Positions 44,205-55,117 of a DNA stretch of 64,000 nt are shown piece by piece (within the stretch, counting starts at the first letter, position 1; the number at the start of each line of letters is the position of its first letter). A model generated the notes under the pieces. That model had not been told where the DNA came from. It ran no database searches and was given only the letters and a program-made list of their open reading frames with translations. Location: positions 542,001-606,000 of the forward strand of contig NZ_LMDW01000012.1 in the NCBI RefSeq assembly GCF_001425205.1, read 5' to 3'. The DNA is from Variovorax sp. Root411. Its GTDB lineage: Bacteria; Pseudomonadota; Gammaproteobacteria; Burkholderiales; Burkholderiaceae_C. The position numbers and the translations under genes are program-made.

Positions 44205-44300
44205 GGCTGGCGTGCATCTTTGGGGAGTCGGTGATCGTACCGGCGCTTTCGTGTAGCATCCCGCCCCCGCCGCGCCATCGAGGCCGGAGCGGCGCCTCCC

Positions 44301-45296
44301 ATGCCTCACATCCTCGTCGACCACCTCCGCAAGACCTATCGAATCTCCGAGCGCGATCCCGGCGTGATGGGCGCGCTGCGCGGGCTCGTGCAGCGCCGGC
44401 ACCGCACGGTGGAGGCGCTGTCGGGCGTGTCATTCGCGCTGGAGAGAGGCGAGCTGCTGGGCTTCATCGGGCCGAACGGCGCGGGCAAGTCGACCACCAT
44501 CAAGATCCTCGCGGGCATCCTGCGGCCCGACGGCGGGCGCGTGGAGATCGACGGCCGCGATCCCTTCGCCGACCGCGAGCGCCACGTGGCGCGCATCGGC
44601 GTGGTCTTCGGCCAGCGCACGCAGCTGTGGTGGGACCTGCCCGTGGGCGACGGCTTCGACCTGCTGCGCGACATCTACCGTGTCGATCCGCAGCGCTACC
44701 GCCGCACGCGCGACGAACTGGTCGCGCTGCTGCACCTGGAGCGCGTGCTCGACCAGCCGGTGCGGCAGCTCTCGCTGGGCCAGCGCATGCGCGCGGAGAT
44801 CGCGGCGGCGCTGCTGCACGAGCCCGACATCCTCTTTCTCGATGAGCCGACCATCGGGCTCGATGCACCTTCGAAGCTGGCCGTGCGTGACTTCGTGCGC
44901 CGCGCCAACCGCGAGCGCGGCACTACCGTGCTGCTGACCACGCACGACATGCACGACATCGAGGCGCTGGCGCGGCGCGTGATCATCATCGGCCACGGCC
45001 GCGTGCTGGCCGACAGCCCGGTCGAGGCGCTGCGCGCGCAGGTGATGGCCGAGCGCCGGCTGGTGGTCGACTTTGCACAGGAGGCCGAGCTGCCCGCACA
45101 GTTGGCCGGCGCCAAGGTGCATTCGCGCGACGGGCAGACGCTGGTGCTCGATTTCGATCCCGCGGTGACGACGGCCCCTGCGCTGATCGCACGCATCGCG
45201 GCCGAACACGCGGTGGAGGACATCCGCCTCGAAGGCCTGCCGATCGAGGCCGTCATCGCGCGCTTCTACGCGATGCACGGAGCGGCCGAAGCGTGA
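44301..45296 (+). CDS. ABC-2 type transporter ATP-binding protein
   Basis: 331 residues. Walker A is GPNGAGKSTTIKILAG near residue 56, the signature region is LSLGQRMRAEIAAALL, and Walker B is [14 protein letters not shown]-terminal extension (about 245-331) follows the H-loop HDMHDIEALARR. The family corresponds to an uncharacterised exporter ATPase that pairs with two integral permeases. Its stop overlaps the GTG start of the next permease (GTGA). Confidence 0.9.
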   Translation: MPHILVDHLRKTYRISERDPGVMGALRGLVQRRHRTVEALSGVSFALERGELLGFIGPNGAGKSTTIKILAGILRPDGGRVEIDGRDPFADRERHVARIGVVFGQRTQLWWDLPVGDGFDLLRDIYRVDPQRYRRTRDELVALLHLERVLDQPVRQLSLGQRMRAEIAAALLHEPDILFLDEPTIGLDAPSKLAVRDFVRRANRERGTTVLLTTHDMHDIEALARRVIIIGHGRVLADSPVEALRAQVMAERRLVVDFAQEAELPAQLAGAKVHSRDGQTLVLDFDPAVTTAPALIARIAAEHAVEDIRLEGLPIEAVIARFYAMHGAAEA

Positions 45297-46132
45297 CGGC
45301 CTCGCGCGAACTGGCGCGCCCCTACATCGCCGCCTTCGCGTCTCGCTTCCTGCAGATGCTGCAGTACCGCACCGCCGCGCTCGCGGGCTTCGCGACGCAG
45401 TGCTGGTGGGGTGGGATCAAGGTGATGGTGCTCGCCGCGTTCTACGGCGGTGCGTCGATGGGCGGCGCGCCGATGTCGCTCGCGCAGGCCGTCACCTACA
45501 CCTGGCTTGCGCAGGGGTTGCTCGCGCTGCTGCCGTGGCTGGGCGACCCGGAAGTGGCGCAGGCCGTGCGCACCGGCGCGGTGGCCTACGACCGATTGCG
45601 GCCGGTCGATGCCTATGCGCTGTGGTTCGTACGCAGCGCGGGCTGGCTCGCGGCGCGCGTGCTGCCGCGCCTGGCGCTGATGGCCGCCTTTGCGGCCATC
45701 GCCTTGCCGCTGGCCGGGTTGGGCGATTGGGCCTGGCAACCGCCGGCGAGCGTTGCCGCCGCGGTCGCATTCCTGGCGTCGACCGTGCTCGCACTGCTGC
45801 TGTCGACTTCGATGGTGATGCTGCTCAACATCGCGACGGCGGCGGCACTTAACGAGCGCGGCATCAACGCGCTGGCGGGGCCGGTCGTGATCGTGTTCTC
45901 CGGCAACCTGCTTCCGCTGGTACTGCTGCCCGATGCATGGCAGACCGCGCTGCTGCTGCAGCCGTTCGCAGGCGTGGTCGACATTCCCGCACGGCTGTAC
46001 TTCGGGTTGATGAACGGGCCGCAGGCGCTGGTCGGCCTGGGCCTGCAATGCTTCTGGATCGTGGCGCTGGTCGGGCTGGGCCATGTGGCCATGGGGCGCA
46101 CGATGCGCAAGCTGGAAGTGCAGGGCGGTTAG
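45293..46132 (+). CDS. ABC-2 family transporter permease (first subunit)
   Basis: 279 residues with about six membrane helices, beginning at a GTG that overlaps the ATPase stop. The N-terminal FASRFLQMLQYRTAALAGFATQCWWGGIKVMV and the VTYTWLAQGLLALLPW segment match the uncharacterised ABC-2 permeases that accompany this ATPase type. Together with the next permease it should form an export channel. The substrate is unknown. Confidence 0.85.
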   Translation: MTASRELARPYIAAFASRFLQMLQYRTAALAGFATQCWWGGIKVMVLAAFYGGASMGGAPMSLAQAVTYTWLAQGLLALLPWLGDPEVAQAVRTGAVAYDRLRPVDAYALWFVRSAGWLAARVLPRLALMAAFAAIALPLAGLGDWAWQPPASVAAAVAFLASTVLALLLSTSMVMLLNIATAAALNERGINALAGPVVIVFSGNLLPLVLLPDAWQTALLLQPFAGVVDIPARLYFGLMNGPQALVGLGLQCFWIVALVGLGHVAMGRTMRKLEVQGG

Positions 46133-46182
46133 ATGAAGCCTCGCTTTTCTTTTCGTCGCGTTGCGTGTGGGGCGTGGGGCGC

Positions 46183-46407
46183 TCACGCCGACGGGTATCT
46201 TGCTCCGCGAATGTCCCCCGCTTCGCTCCTCCTTTATTTCGCTGCGCAAGGCACCCGCCGTCGTGATCGTTCAGAGCACTTGTCGATCGGCCGCGAACCA
46301 GCAGCGTGCCCTCGTGCACAGGGCACCAGGTGCTCCCCGCAGCGAAATAAAGGAGGAGCGAAGCGGGGGACATTCGCGGAGGGGAGTACCCGGTGGCCTG
46401 TGCACGC
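46183..46407. repeat. Long inverted-arm repeat (MITE-like), copy 2
   Basis: A 225-base unit. Left arm 46203-46246 and right arm 46338-46381 are perfect 44-base inverted repeats separated by 91 bases. The unit fills most of the 323-base gap between the two exporter permeases. The right half is nearly identical to copy 1 at 31600-31831. It contains no transposase and no convincing gene. Confidence 0.9.
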
Positions 46408-46455
46408 GTCCCGAACGAACGCACCCCGAACGCGTCGAGCGAAGGATGAGCTGAG

Positions 46456-47259
46456 ATGAACTCTCCAAGCCTCTTCCTCCGCCTCGTCGCGGCCTCGCTA
46501 AGCGGCCAGGCGCGCTACCCCGCCTCTGCGCTGATGCGAACGCTGGGCCAATTCCTCGCGACCGGCATCGAGGTGGTCGCCGTGTGGGCACTGTTCCGCC
46601 GCTTCGGTGAAGTGCAGGGCTGGACCCTCGGCGAGGTGGCGGTGTTCTACGGACTGGTGAACTGCATGTTCGCCATCGCCGACGCACTGGGCCGCGGCTT
46701 CGATGTGCTGGGCACCGAGTTCCTGCGCACTGGCGCGTTCGACCGGCTGCTGCTGCGCCCGCGTCCGCTGGCGCTGCAGCTCATGGGGCACGACTTCCGC
46801 ATCAGCCGTCTCGGGCGCCTGCTGCAAGGCGTGCTGGTGCTGACCTTCGGCGCGGCGCAGACCGGCCTGGTCTGGACGCCCGACGCGGTCGCCGCAGCGC
46901 TGTTCGCGCTCGCCGGCGGCGTGGCGCTGTTCCTCGGCATCCTCGTGCTGCAGGGCACGCTGTCGTTCTGGACCGTGGAAAGCCTGGAGATCGCCAACGT
47001 GCTCACCTACGGCGGCGTGCAGGCCGCGCAGTTTCCGCTGGCGCTGTACGCGCAGTGGTTTCGCCGGGTGTTGACCTTCATTGTGCCGCTGGCCTGCGTG
47101 GCTTATTACCCGGTGCTGGCGATCCTCGGCAAGCCCGATCCGCTGGGCGCGCCGGGGTGGGTGGGCTGGGTGTCACCCCTCGCGGGGTTCGCGTTCCTCG
47201 CGGCGGCTTTCGGCGCATGGCGCATCGGGCTGCGCCACTATGCGTCGACGGGCAGCTAG
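46456..47259 (+). CDS. ABC-2 family transporter permease (second subunit)
   Basis: 267 residues with about six membrane helices (for example VLVLTFGAAQTGLVW and AAALFALAGGVALFLGILVL). The start MNSPSLFLRLVAASLSGQARYPASALMRTL is typical of the second permease of this exporter class. It would normally be coupled to the first permease, but here a 323-base gap with a long inverted repeat separates them. That may lower or uncouple its expression. Confidence 0.85.
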   Translation: MNSPSLFLRLVAASLSGQARYPASALMRTLGQFLATGIEVVAVWALFRRFGEVQGWTLGEVAVFYGLVNCMFAIADALGRGFDVLGTEFLRTGAFDRLLLRPRPLALQLMGHDFRISRLGRLLQGVLVLTFGAAQTGLVWTPDAVAAALFALAGGVALFLGILVLQGTLSFWTVESLEIANVLTYGGVQAAQFPLALYAQWFRRVLTFIVPLACVAYYPVLAILGKPDPLGAPGWVGWVSPLAGFAFLAAAFGAWRIGLRHYASTGS

Positions 47260-47264
47260 CGGCG

Positions 47265-48899
47265 TCAACCTGCGCTCTGCAGCGCCAGCCCCGCATGCTC
47301 CCGCAGCGGATGGAAGTGGATCTTCGGAAATCGCTCCTGCGCCAGCCGCACGTCATACGGCGAGGTGCACAAAAAGGCCAGTGTGTCCGCCGCATCCTTG
47401 GCCATGCGCACCGGGTAGGCATTGACGAATTCGCGCAGCTCTGCCGGCGTGTCGGCCGTGATCCAGCGCGCGCCCGTGTACTGGCAGCCTTCGAGCCGCA
47501 CGTCGGCGTCGTACTCGGCCTTCAGGCGGTGCTGCACCACTTCGAACTGCAGCTGACCGACCGCGCCCAGCAGCATCGGGCCACCGACTTCAGGGCGGAA
47601 CACCTGGATCGCGCCTTCTTCGCCGAGCTGGGCCAGGCCCTGCTGCAACTGCTTGGTGCGCAGCGGGTTCTTGAGGATCACGGTCATGAACAGCTCGGGC
47701 GCGAAGAAGGGCAGGCCGGTGAACTGGAGGCTCGCGCCATCGGTGATGGTGTCGCCCAGCTGCACGCCGCCGTGGGTGGTGAAGCCCACGATGTCGCCCG
47801 CGTAGGCCTCTTCGACCGCCTCGCGGCGCTGGCTCATGAAGGTCACGACGCTGGTGGGCCGCAGCTCCTTCGAGGTGCGCTGCACCTTGAGCTTCATGCC
47901 CGGCGTGTACTTGCCCGAGGCCATGCGCACGAAGGCGATGCGGTCGCGGTGGTTGGCGTCCATGTTGGCCTGTACCTTGAAGACCACGCCCGCGAAGTCC
48001 TTGTCCTCGGGCTGGATCTCATTCACCACCGGCTGTCGGTTGACCAACGTGGTGCTGGTGCGCGACTGTGGCGAGGGCGCGAGGTCGACCAGCGCGTCGA
48101 GCACTTCCATCACGCCGAAGTTGTTCACGCCGGAGCCGAAGAACACCGGCGTCTGCTTGCCGGCCAGGAAGGCTTCGCGGTCCCAGGTGGGGGAGGCGCC
48201 GGTGGCCAGTTCCATGCTGTCCATCGCGGATTCGAAATCGGCGCCGAAGCGCTTCGTGAGCGTTTCGCGCTCCGACAGCGCAATGGTCTCGAAGTCGTGC
48301 GGCAGCCGTTCGCTGCCCGACTCGAACACCGTCATCGTCTGCGTGCGCAGGTTCATGATCCCGCGGAAAGACTTGCCCTGGCCGACCGGCCAAGTCATCG
48401 GCACGCAGGGCATGCCGAGTTCGCGTTCCACCTCGTCGAGGATGTCGAGCGGCTCGCGCACTTCCCGGTCCATCTTGTTGACGAAGGTGATGATGGGCGT
48501 GTCGCGTTGGCGGCAGACCTCGATCAGCCGGCGCGTCTGCGCTTCCACGCCGTTGGCCGCGTCGATCACCATCAGCGCCGAGTCGACGGCGGTGAGCACG
48601 CGGTAGGTGTCTTCCGAGAAATCCTTGTGGCCGGGCGTGTCGAGCAGGTTGATGACGTGGTCGCGGTACAGCATCTGCATGACCGACGAGGCCACCGAGA
48701 TGCCGCGCTGCTTTTCGATTTCCATCCAGTCGGAGGTCGCATGGCGCGAGGCCTTGCGCGCCTTCACCGAGCCGGCGATCTGGATCGCGCCGGAGAAAAG
48801 CAGCAGCTTTTCGGTCAGCGTGGTCTTGCCGGCGTCAGGGTGGGAAATGATCGCGAAGGTGCGGCGGCGGCGGGTTTCGGCGAGGAAGGGGGATGACAC
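47265..48899 (-). CDS. prfC: Peptide chain release factor 3
   Basis: 544 residues from GTG 48899, which has GGAG nine bases upstream and begins VSSPFLAETRRRRTFAIISHP. Earlier in-frame codons give an unrelated Arg-rich leader. GTPase motifs are SHPDAGKTTLTEKLL (G1), RGISVASS (switch I), DTPGHKDF (G3) and NKMD (G4). Domains II and III follow. RF3 uses GTP to remove RF1/RF2 from ribosomes after termination. It stands alone here. Confidence 0.95.
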   Translation of the reverse strand: MSSPFLAETRRRRTFAIISHPDAGKTTLTEKLLLFSGAIQIAGSVKARKASRHATSDWMEIEKQRGISVASSVMQMLYRDHVINLLDTPGHKDFSEDTYRVLTAVDSALMVIDAANGVEAQTRRLIEVCRQRDTPIITFVNKMDREVREPLDILDEVERELGMPCVPMTWPVGQGKSFRGIMNLRTQTMTVFESGSERLPHDFETIALSERETLTKRFGADFESAMDSMELATGASPTWDREAFLAGKQTPVFFGSGVNNFGVMEVLDALVDLAPSPQSRTSTTLVNRQPVVNEIQPEDKDFAGVVFKVQANMDANHRDRIAFVRMASGKYTPGMKLKVQRTSKELRPTSVVTFMSQRREAVEEAYAGDIVGFTTHGGVQLGDTITDGASLQFTGLPFFAPELFMTVILKNPLRTKQLQQGLAQLGEEGAIQVFRPEVGGPMLLGAVGQLQFEVVQHRLKAEYDADVRLEGCQYTGARWITADTPAELREFVNAYPVRMAKDAADTLAFLCTSPYDVRLAQERFPKIHFHPLREHAGLALQSAG

Positions 48900-49051
48900 G
48901 GGAACTCCAGGGAACCCGCGATTTTCGCAGATGTGGGTTTGCCGGCGTCGAGCCCGTGCTGGAAATTCCCCGCTCAACCTCATCCGTGGCGGTGAATTCC
49001 ATGATCGAACACCCGATCTGGTGGCGCCGCGTAGCTGCGGCGCCACGTGGA

Positions 49052-51020
49052 TCAGAGGTTCGTCCAACTGAAATACGCAATCCCCTCGTAGGTGTATATC
49101 GGAAGATTTTGTTGGATGCTGTCCCGCTCGCTTGCGTTGATTGTGTAGAAGTGAGTTTGGACCTTCGTTTGGTAGAACCGGAACATCGGGGTGGCACCGC
49201 CGGTCTGCGAGGTGTTGGCATACCAGGCCACGCCCTCGTACGAATACCAGGGCAAGGTGGCCTGCACATTGGCGCGCTCCTGCTCGCTGATCGTATAGAA
49301 GTGCGCGCCGGTGCGCGTGTTATAAAACCTATAAACCGGGCTGGTGCCTGCTGCTGCAGCACCAAACGCGAAAAAGGCAGGGCCTTCGTAGTTGTACTCG
49401 CGCAGCGTCGTGATGACGAGGTCACGCTCCGGCATGCTGGAGGTATAGAAATGCGCACCTGTTCTGGTGTTGTAGAAGCGGTAGATGGTCGTACGCACCG
49501 TCGTGGAAGGCGCATTGAGCCACCGCTGCAGCGCGGTGTTGAAGGGGAGATCGAAGCGCCCGTAGAAGTCGTACCCGGTGGGTTGGATGCACGAGGACGC
49601 TCCGCCCCACAATTGTCCGACAAGATAGTCTTTGCCATTGAGTCTCCGGAACAGCCCCGAGCCGCTGCTGCCGCCCTCGGTCACGCCCCGATTCCATCTC
49701 ACTGCCAGAAACTTGGCGTTGCTTCCTGTTGAAGAAGAGCAGCTTGAATTTGCACAAGCCGCGGTTCCGAGATAGTCGCCTTCACTGTACTTCTGCAAAT
49801 CACCTTTAGGGTGGTGCACGCCATAGACGCCCTGAATGCTGTCAAAGGAACTGGGGTCGAAGGGACTGGAACCGGCAAACAGTGCGCCGGCCGGCGGTTG
49901 TGAATTCAGCCGCATGAAGGACGTGTCGGTCGTCGACTCCGCATAGAGCAGCGTGGCGCCGGAGGTCATGGCGACCGCCGCCGGACTGACCTGCGTGCTG
50001 TTGCAGCTGGCGGACTTGTAGGACCAGTAGGTGTAGAGAGTCGATGCGACCGTCTGATTGGAAATGCAATGGTTCGCGCTCAGGAAATACGGCGTGCCCG
50101 TCGACATGCGGTCGTAGCAAGGTGCCGGTGCATACATAGTTGCTCCCGCTATCGATGAAGTGCATCAACGCCACCGACTTGCTGAGGGTGTCGTATTGGG
50201 AGGCGCAGGTAACGTCCAGATTGCATGAGCCGGCTTCACCCACTTTCTCCAGCGAGGCCTGCTTGGTGATGTCGATGGACACATGCGACAGCATGGGCAC
50301 CGCCACCTTGACCGCTTCGAGCACGGCGTTGGGCGGCACCTCGATCTCGACCGTGAGGGCTTCTCCGCCCATGTTGGGTGACCAATAGGTGCGCGCGTTG
50401 TCGCTCGAATCGCCTGCGTCGAGATTGCGCTGAATGACCGTGAGGATTTCCTGCGCGGACACCTCGTAGATCTTTGGGCTCGCGTCGCCGTAGAAGCGCA
50501 CCATGGTGCCTGGGGGAAGACTATCGACACGCAGGCCGGTGCGAACACCCTTCGCATTCGGTGATGCGAATCGCAAAGCGGCCACTTTGCCTCCACGTTC
50601 CGAAGGCGTCCAGCTCATCATGCTGGACACCGCCTGGACGGTCGCAGTTTCAGCGATCTGGCGTGCAACACCGATCTTGGTGGGAGTGCCGAAGATCGCA
50701 GGTGCCGACTTCAGGGGAACGGCGCTCTCTGGGGGAAGCGCCGGCAGGACCACATGCCGTGGCGTCGGGGCGCGCCCCACGGGACGATCCTTGAAAGGGC
50801 TGACGTCTGTTGCCGCGAGTTCCGGCGTCTGCACCCTCGACTCGATCAGTGCGGGGGCGGCGCTGGCGGAAGGGCTCGGCTCCGTGTTCTTGGCTGCCGT
50901 TTCGGTGCCCGACACCGCGGCGGGTTGGGCGGATCCACCGCCGCTGCCTGATCCTCCACATGCGGTCAGCAAAACTGACAACATGACCGTGCTCAAACTT
51001 ATTCCGACGCTTGCGCGCAT
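49052..51020 (-). pseudogene. Secreted trypsin-like (S1) protease with C-terminal YRFYN repeats, frameshifted
   Basis: Two overlapping frames make one gene. The 5' part (51020 to about 50120) has a lipoprotein signal (MLSVLLTACGGSGSGGG) and a beta-rich prodomain ending SNYVCTGTLL. The 3' part (to 49052) continues STGTPYFLSANHCIS (catalytic His), TTDTSFMRL (Asp), EGGSSGSGLF (Ser), then three 40-50-residue repeats YRFYNTRTGAHFYT..ERD (DUF5648-like). The frame changes around 50112-50124, consistent with loss of two bases or gain of one after TTGCTA. The intact protein would be about 655 residues, akin to lysyl endopeptidase. It may be a true pseudogene or a sequencing error. Confidence 0.8.
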
Positions 51021-51213
51021 ACCTTGCCTCCCTGGACGTTACGTATTGACACGTAATTGTCCGGTAAGGCAGGCCTTTATTTAAATTTCGCCGTGTGTCT
51101 GCCGTGCAAATGGCACGGAAATTCGAAATTTCGCCACAAATCAGCGCGTGGATTGCCGATCAGGTGGCGTTATCTAAAAAGAACCAAAACTAAATAATTA
51201 CTACGCCGAGGTT

Positions 51214-51705
51214 CTATTTGCGCTGAAGCATCTTGGTTACTTCGTCCACATTGGCCTGGATGCGCTGGCGCACCAGTTCGAACGCGTCCGCCTGCGACTT
51301 GGCGGCAAGGTTGGACAACTCCTTGATGTCGTCGATGGCGCGCTGGAACGATTGGCGGCCGAGCTCGTCGAGCTTGGCGAGGTTGGCCTTGGCATCCTTG
51401 CCGGGCATTTCCTTGGCAGCCGTTTGCCACTCGGCGATGGCGCTCTTGATCATTTCCGTCTGCCGCTGAACCACGGTCTGCAGGCCCTGGTAGGACTTCT
51501 CATTCGCCTGCATCAGCGCCTGGAGGTCCTTTTGTCCGCTTTCGAGCAGCTTGCTCGCGCCACCGGTCAGATTGAGTTCCTGCAGGCGGTCGGTCATGGC
51601 CTTGAGGTTCTTCAGCGGGTTGAGCATCTCGGCGGCATTGGGAGCCACCTTGGTGTTGCTGCTGCTGGCAGTGGTCTTCGCGGCGGCTTTCTTGGCAGTG
51701 GCCAT
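51214..51705 (-). CDS. Phasin family protein
   Basis: 163 residues from ATG 51705 with CAGGAGA upstream. An Ala/Lys-rich start (MATAKKAAAKTTASSS) is followed by a long amphipathic helical region: LLESGQKDLQALMQANEKSYQGLQTVVQRQTEM and AFELVRQRIQANVDEVTKMLQ. Phasins coat polyhydroxyalkanoate granules. It is divergent from ahcY across 332 bases. The region 51021-51213 behind the protease start is AT-richer and shows no gene. Confidence 0.85.
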   Translation of the reverse strand: MATAKKAAAKTTASSSNTKVAPNAAEMLNPLKNLKAMTDRLQELNLTGGASKLLESGQKDLQALMQANEKSYQGLQTVVQRQTEMIKSAIAEWQTAAKEMPGKDAKANLAKLDELGRQSFQRAIDDIKELSNLAAKSQADAFELVRQRIQANVDEVTKMLQRK

Positions 51706-51869
51706 GGGCGCTATCTCCTGGTGTCGTGTGAACTGTGAGGGGTGACAAGGACCGGTGCCACGATACGCCGGGCGGACATCGCAGAGGGTGCCCGCCCGGA
51801 AATTTCGCCTGCGGGATTTCCCTTGGTCGTGGCGAAACGCGCCTGCCGGCGGGTGGGGTGTCATGGCGA

Positions 51870-51898
51870 TTGGCTCGCCCTGCCGCCCCGTCTACAAT
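51870..51898 (+). promoter_or_regulatory. Sigma-70 promoter of ahcY
   Basis: TTGGCT (51870-51875) and TACAAT (51893-51898) are separated by exactly 17 bases. The expected start near 51905 coincides with the first base of the SAH riboswitch aptamer, which supports both calls. Confidence 0.75.
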
Positions 51899-51903
51899 CC
51901 ACG

Positions 51904-51990
51904 GTTCCGAGGAGCGTTGCAGCGCCATCAGGCGTGAGGCTCGGACCACATCGCAACCACGCTCACCCGCTGTTCTTCGCGGTGAGTCTT
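51904..51990 (+). ncRNA. S-adenosylhomocysteine (SAH) riboswitch with overlapping expression-platform hairpin
   Basis: The leader matches the SAH (ahcY) riboswitch: CCGAGGAGCGTTGC, then CAGGCGTGAGGCTCGG, then CGCAACCACGCTCACC. CCGAG (51907-51911) pairs with CTCGG (51940-51944), and GAGCG-TTGC pairs with GCAA-CCA-CGCTC to close the long-range stem. The 3' strand CTCACC (51962-51967) can instead pair with GGTGAG (51981-51986), making a hairpin followed by TCTTT. This gives two exclusive folds. SAH binding would favour the aptamer and turn ahcY on, as known for this class. Confidence 0.88.
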
Positions 51991-52037
51991 TCCCCGTAGG
52001 CAGTGGCATCTTTCAAACCAGTTTTGTTGGAGTTCCC

Positions 52038-53477
<1,440 letters not shown>

Positions 53478-53487
53478 TCGACAGCGC

Positions 53488-54282
53488 ATGCGCGCCGATC
53501 AACTGTTGGTAGAGCGCGGCCTGGCCGCGTCGCGTTCGCAGGCTGTGCGGCTGATTGCCGGCGGCTTGCGCTGGCGCGACGCGGGCACCAGCGACGCGTG
53601 GCGCTCGGTCGCCAAGAACAAGGACGACGTGCCCGAATCGGCCGAGCTCGAGCTGGTCGATGCGGCCGAGGCCCGGTACGTGTCGCGCGGCGGGCTCAAG
53701 CTGGAAGGTGCGCTCGCCGTGAGCGGGGTCGATCCCTCCGGCAAACTGTGCCTCGACGTGGGCCAGTCGACCGGCGGTTTCACCGACTGCCTGCTGCAGC
53801 GCGGCGCCGTGAAAGTGGTCGGCGTGGATGTCGGCCACGGGCAGCTGCATGCGAAGCTGCGCGAGGACGAACGCGTGGTCGCCATCGAAGGCGTCAATGC
53901 GCGTGCGCTGTCGGCCGACGACCTGCAGGAAGAGGGCGAGGAACCATCCGACCTGCGCTTCGACCTGATCGTCGGCGACCTGTCGTTCATCTCGCTCACG
54001 CTGGTGCTGCCGGCTGTCGTCGAGTTCCTGGCCGACGACGGCCGCCTGCTGATGCTCGTCAAGCCGCAGTTCGAGCTGCAGCCCGGCCAGGTCGGCAAGG
54101 GCGGCATCGTGCGCGACGAGTCGATGTACGCGGTGGTCGAGAAGCGCCTGCACGATGCCTGCGAGGCGCTGGGCCTGCGGGTGCTGCAATGGTTCGACAG
54201 CCCGATCGCCGGGGGCGACGGCAATCGCGAGTTTTTCATTCACGCCGTTCGTGCTGTTCAAGACGCGAACGACGGTTCCTAA
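53488..54282 (+). CDS. tlyA: TlyA family RNA methyltransferase
   Basis: 264 residues. An N-terminal S4 RNA-binding domain (MRADQLLVERGLAASRSQAVRLI) is followed by an FtsJ-type Rossmann methyltransferase with LCLDVGQSTGGFTDCLLQRGA (SAM motif near residue 90) and LIVGDLSFISL. TlyA proteins methylate 2'-O positions of 16S/23S rRNA cytidines. It starts ten bases after ahcY and precedes metF, so a SAM-using enzyme is co-expressed with the recycling enzymes. The exact RNA target here is not known. Confidence 0.88.
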   Translation: MRADQLLVERGLAASRSQAVRLIAGGLRWRDAGTSDAWRSVAKNKDDVPESAELELVDAAEARYVSRGGLKLEGALAVSGVDPSGKLCLDVGQSTGGFTDCLLQRGAVKVVGVDVGHGQLHAKLREDERVVAIEGVNARALSADDLQEEGEEPSDLRFDLIVGDLSFISLTLVLPAVVEFLADDGRLLMLVKPQFELQPGQVGKGGIVRDESMYAVVEKRLHDACEALGLRVLQWFDSPIAGGDGNREFFIHAVRAVQDANDGS

Positions 54283-54292
54283 GGAGACGCAG

Positions 54293-55117
54293 GTGCGCCT
54301 TCCGCTGAGTTTCGAATTCTTCCCGACCAAGACGCCCGAAGGCGCGGTCAAGCTGCGCGCCGCGCGCCAGCAGCTGTATGCGCGCAAGCCGCAGTTCTGC
54401 TCGGTCACATACGGCGCGGGCGGCTCCACGCACCAGGGCACCTTTGGTGCGGTGCAGGAGATCCTGTCCGAAGGCGTGGACGCCGCGAGCCACTTCTCGT
54501 GCATTGGCGCCACGCGCGCCACGGTGCGCGAGCAGCTCGCCGAACTGAAGGACATGGGCGTAAAGCGCCTCGTGGCCCTGCGCGGCGATCTGCCCAGCGG
54601 CTACGGCATCGGCGGCGAGTTCCTGTATGCGAGCGACCTCGTTGCCTTCATCCGCGAAGAGACGGGCAGCGACTTCCACATCGAGGTGGCCTGTTACCCC
54701 GAGATCCATCCGCAGGCCCGCTCGCCCGAAGCCGATCTGCAGGCCTTTGCCGCCAAGGTGAAGGCAGGCGCCGACTCGGCGATCACGCAGTACTTCTTCA
54801 GCCCCGAAGCCTACTTCCGCTTCGTCGACGACGTGCGCAAGCTGGGGCTCGACACGCCGATCGTGCCGGGCATCATGCCGATCACGAGCTCGACGCAGCT
54901 CATGCGCTTTTCCGACGCCTGCGGCGCCGAGATTCCGCGCTGGGTCCGCCTGCGGCTGCAGGGCTTCGGCGACGACACGGCGTCGATCAAGGCCTTCGGC
55001 CTCGACGTGGTCACCGACCTGTGCGCGCGTCTGCAGGAAGGTGGCGCGCCAGCGCTGCACTTCTACACGATGAACCAGTCGGCGGCCACGCTGGCTGTGC
55101 TGGAGCGCCTCGATTGA
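54293..55117 (+). CDS. metF: 5,10-methylenetetrahydrofolate reductase
   Basis: 274 residues from GTG 54293, with AAGGAG at 54281-54286; a longer frame upstream overlaps tlyA and lacks conserved sequence. The TIM-barrel FAD enzyme is recognised by LSFEFFPTKTPEG, VTYGAGGST, LRGD (in VALRGDLPSGYG), and the C-terminal ALHFYTMNQ. It reduces methylene-THF to methyl-THF for methionine synthesis. The stop overlaps a TTG start of the RlpA gene. Confidence 0.94.
   Translation: MRLPLSFEFFPTKTPEGAVKLRAARQQLYARKPQFCSVTYGAGGSTHQGTFGAVQEILSEGVDAASHFSCIGATRATVREQLAELKDMGVKRLVALRGDLPSGYGIGGEFLYASDLVAFIREETGSDFHIEVACYPEIHPQARSPEADLQAFAAKVKAGADSAITQYFFSPEAYFRFVDDVRKLGLDTPIVPGIMPITSSTQLMRFSDACGAEIPRWVRLRLQGFGDDTASIKAFGLDVVTDLCARLQEGGAPALHFYTMNQSAATLAVLERLD

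Noticed and set aside
46136-46455. Small open frames within the long inverted repeat as genes
   Set aside because: Equivalent frames occur in both repeat copies and both strands, with no ribosome-binding site or domain; they reflect the repeat sequence.
50112-50124. Programmed ribosomal frameshift in the protease gene
   Set aside because: No slippery heptamer or obvious downstream structure is visible; mutation or sequence error is simpler.
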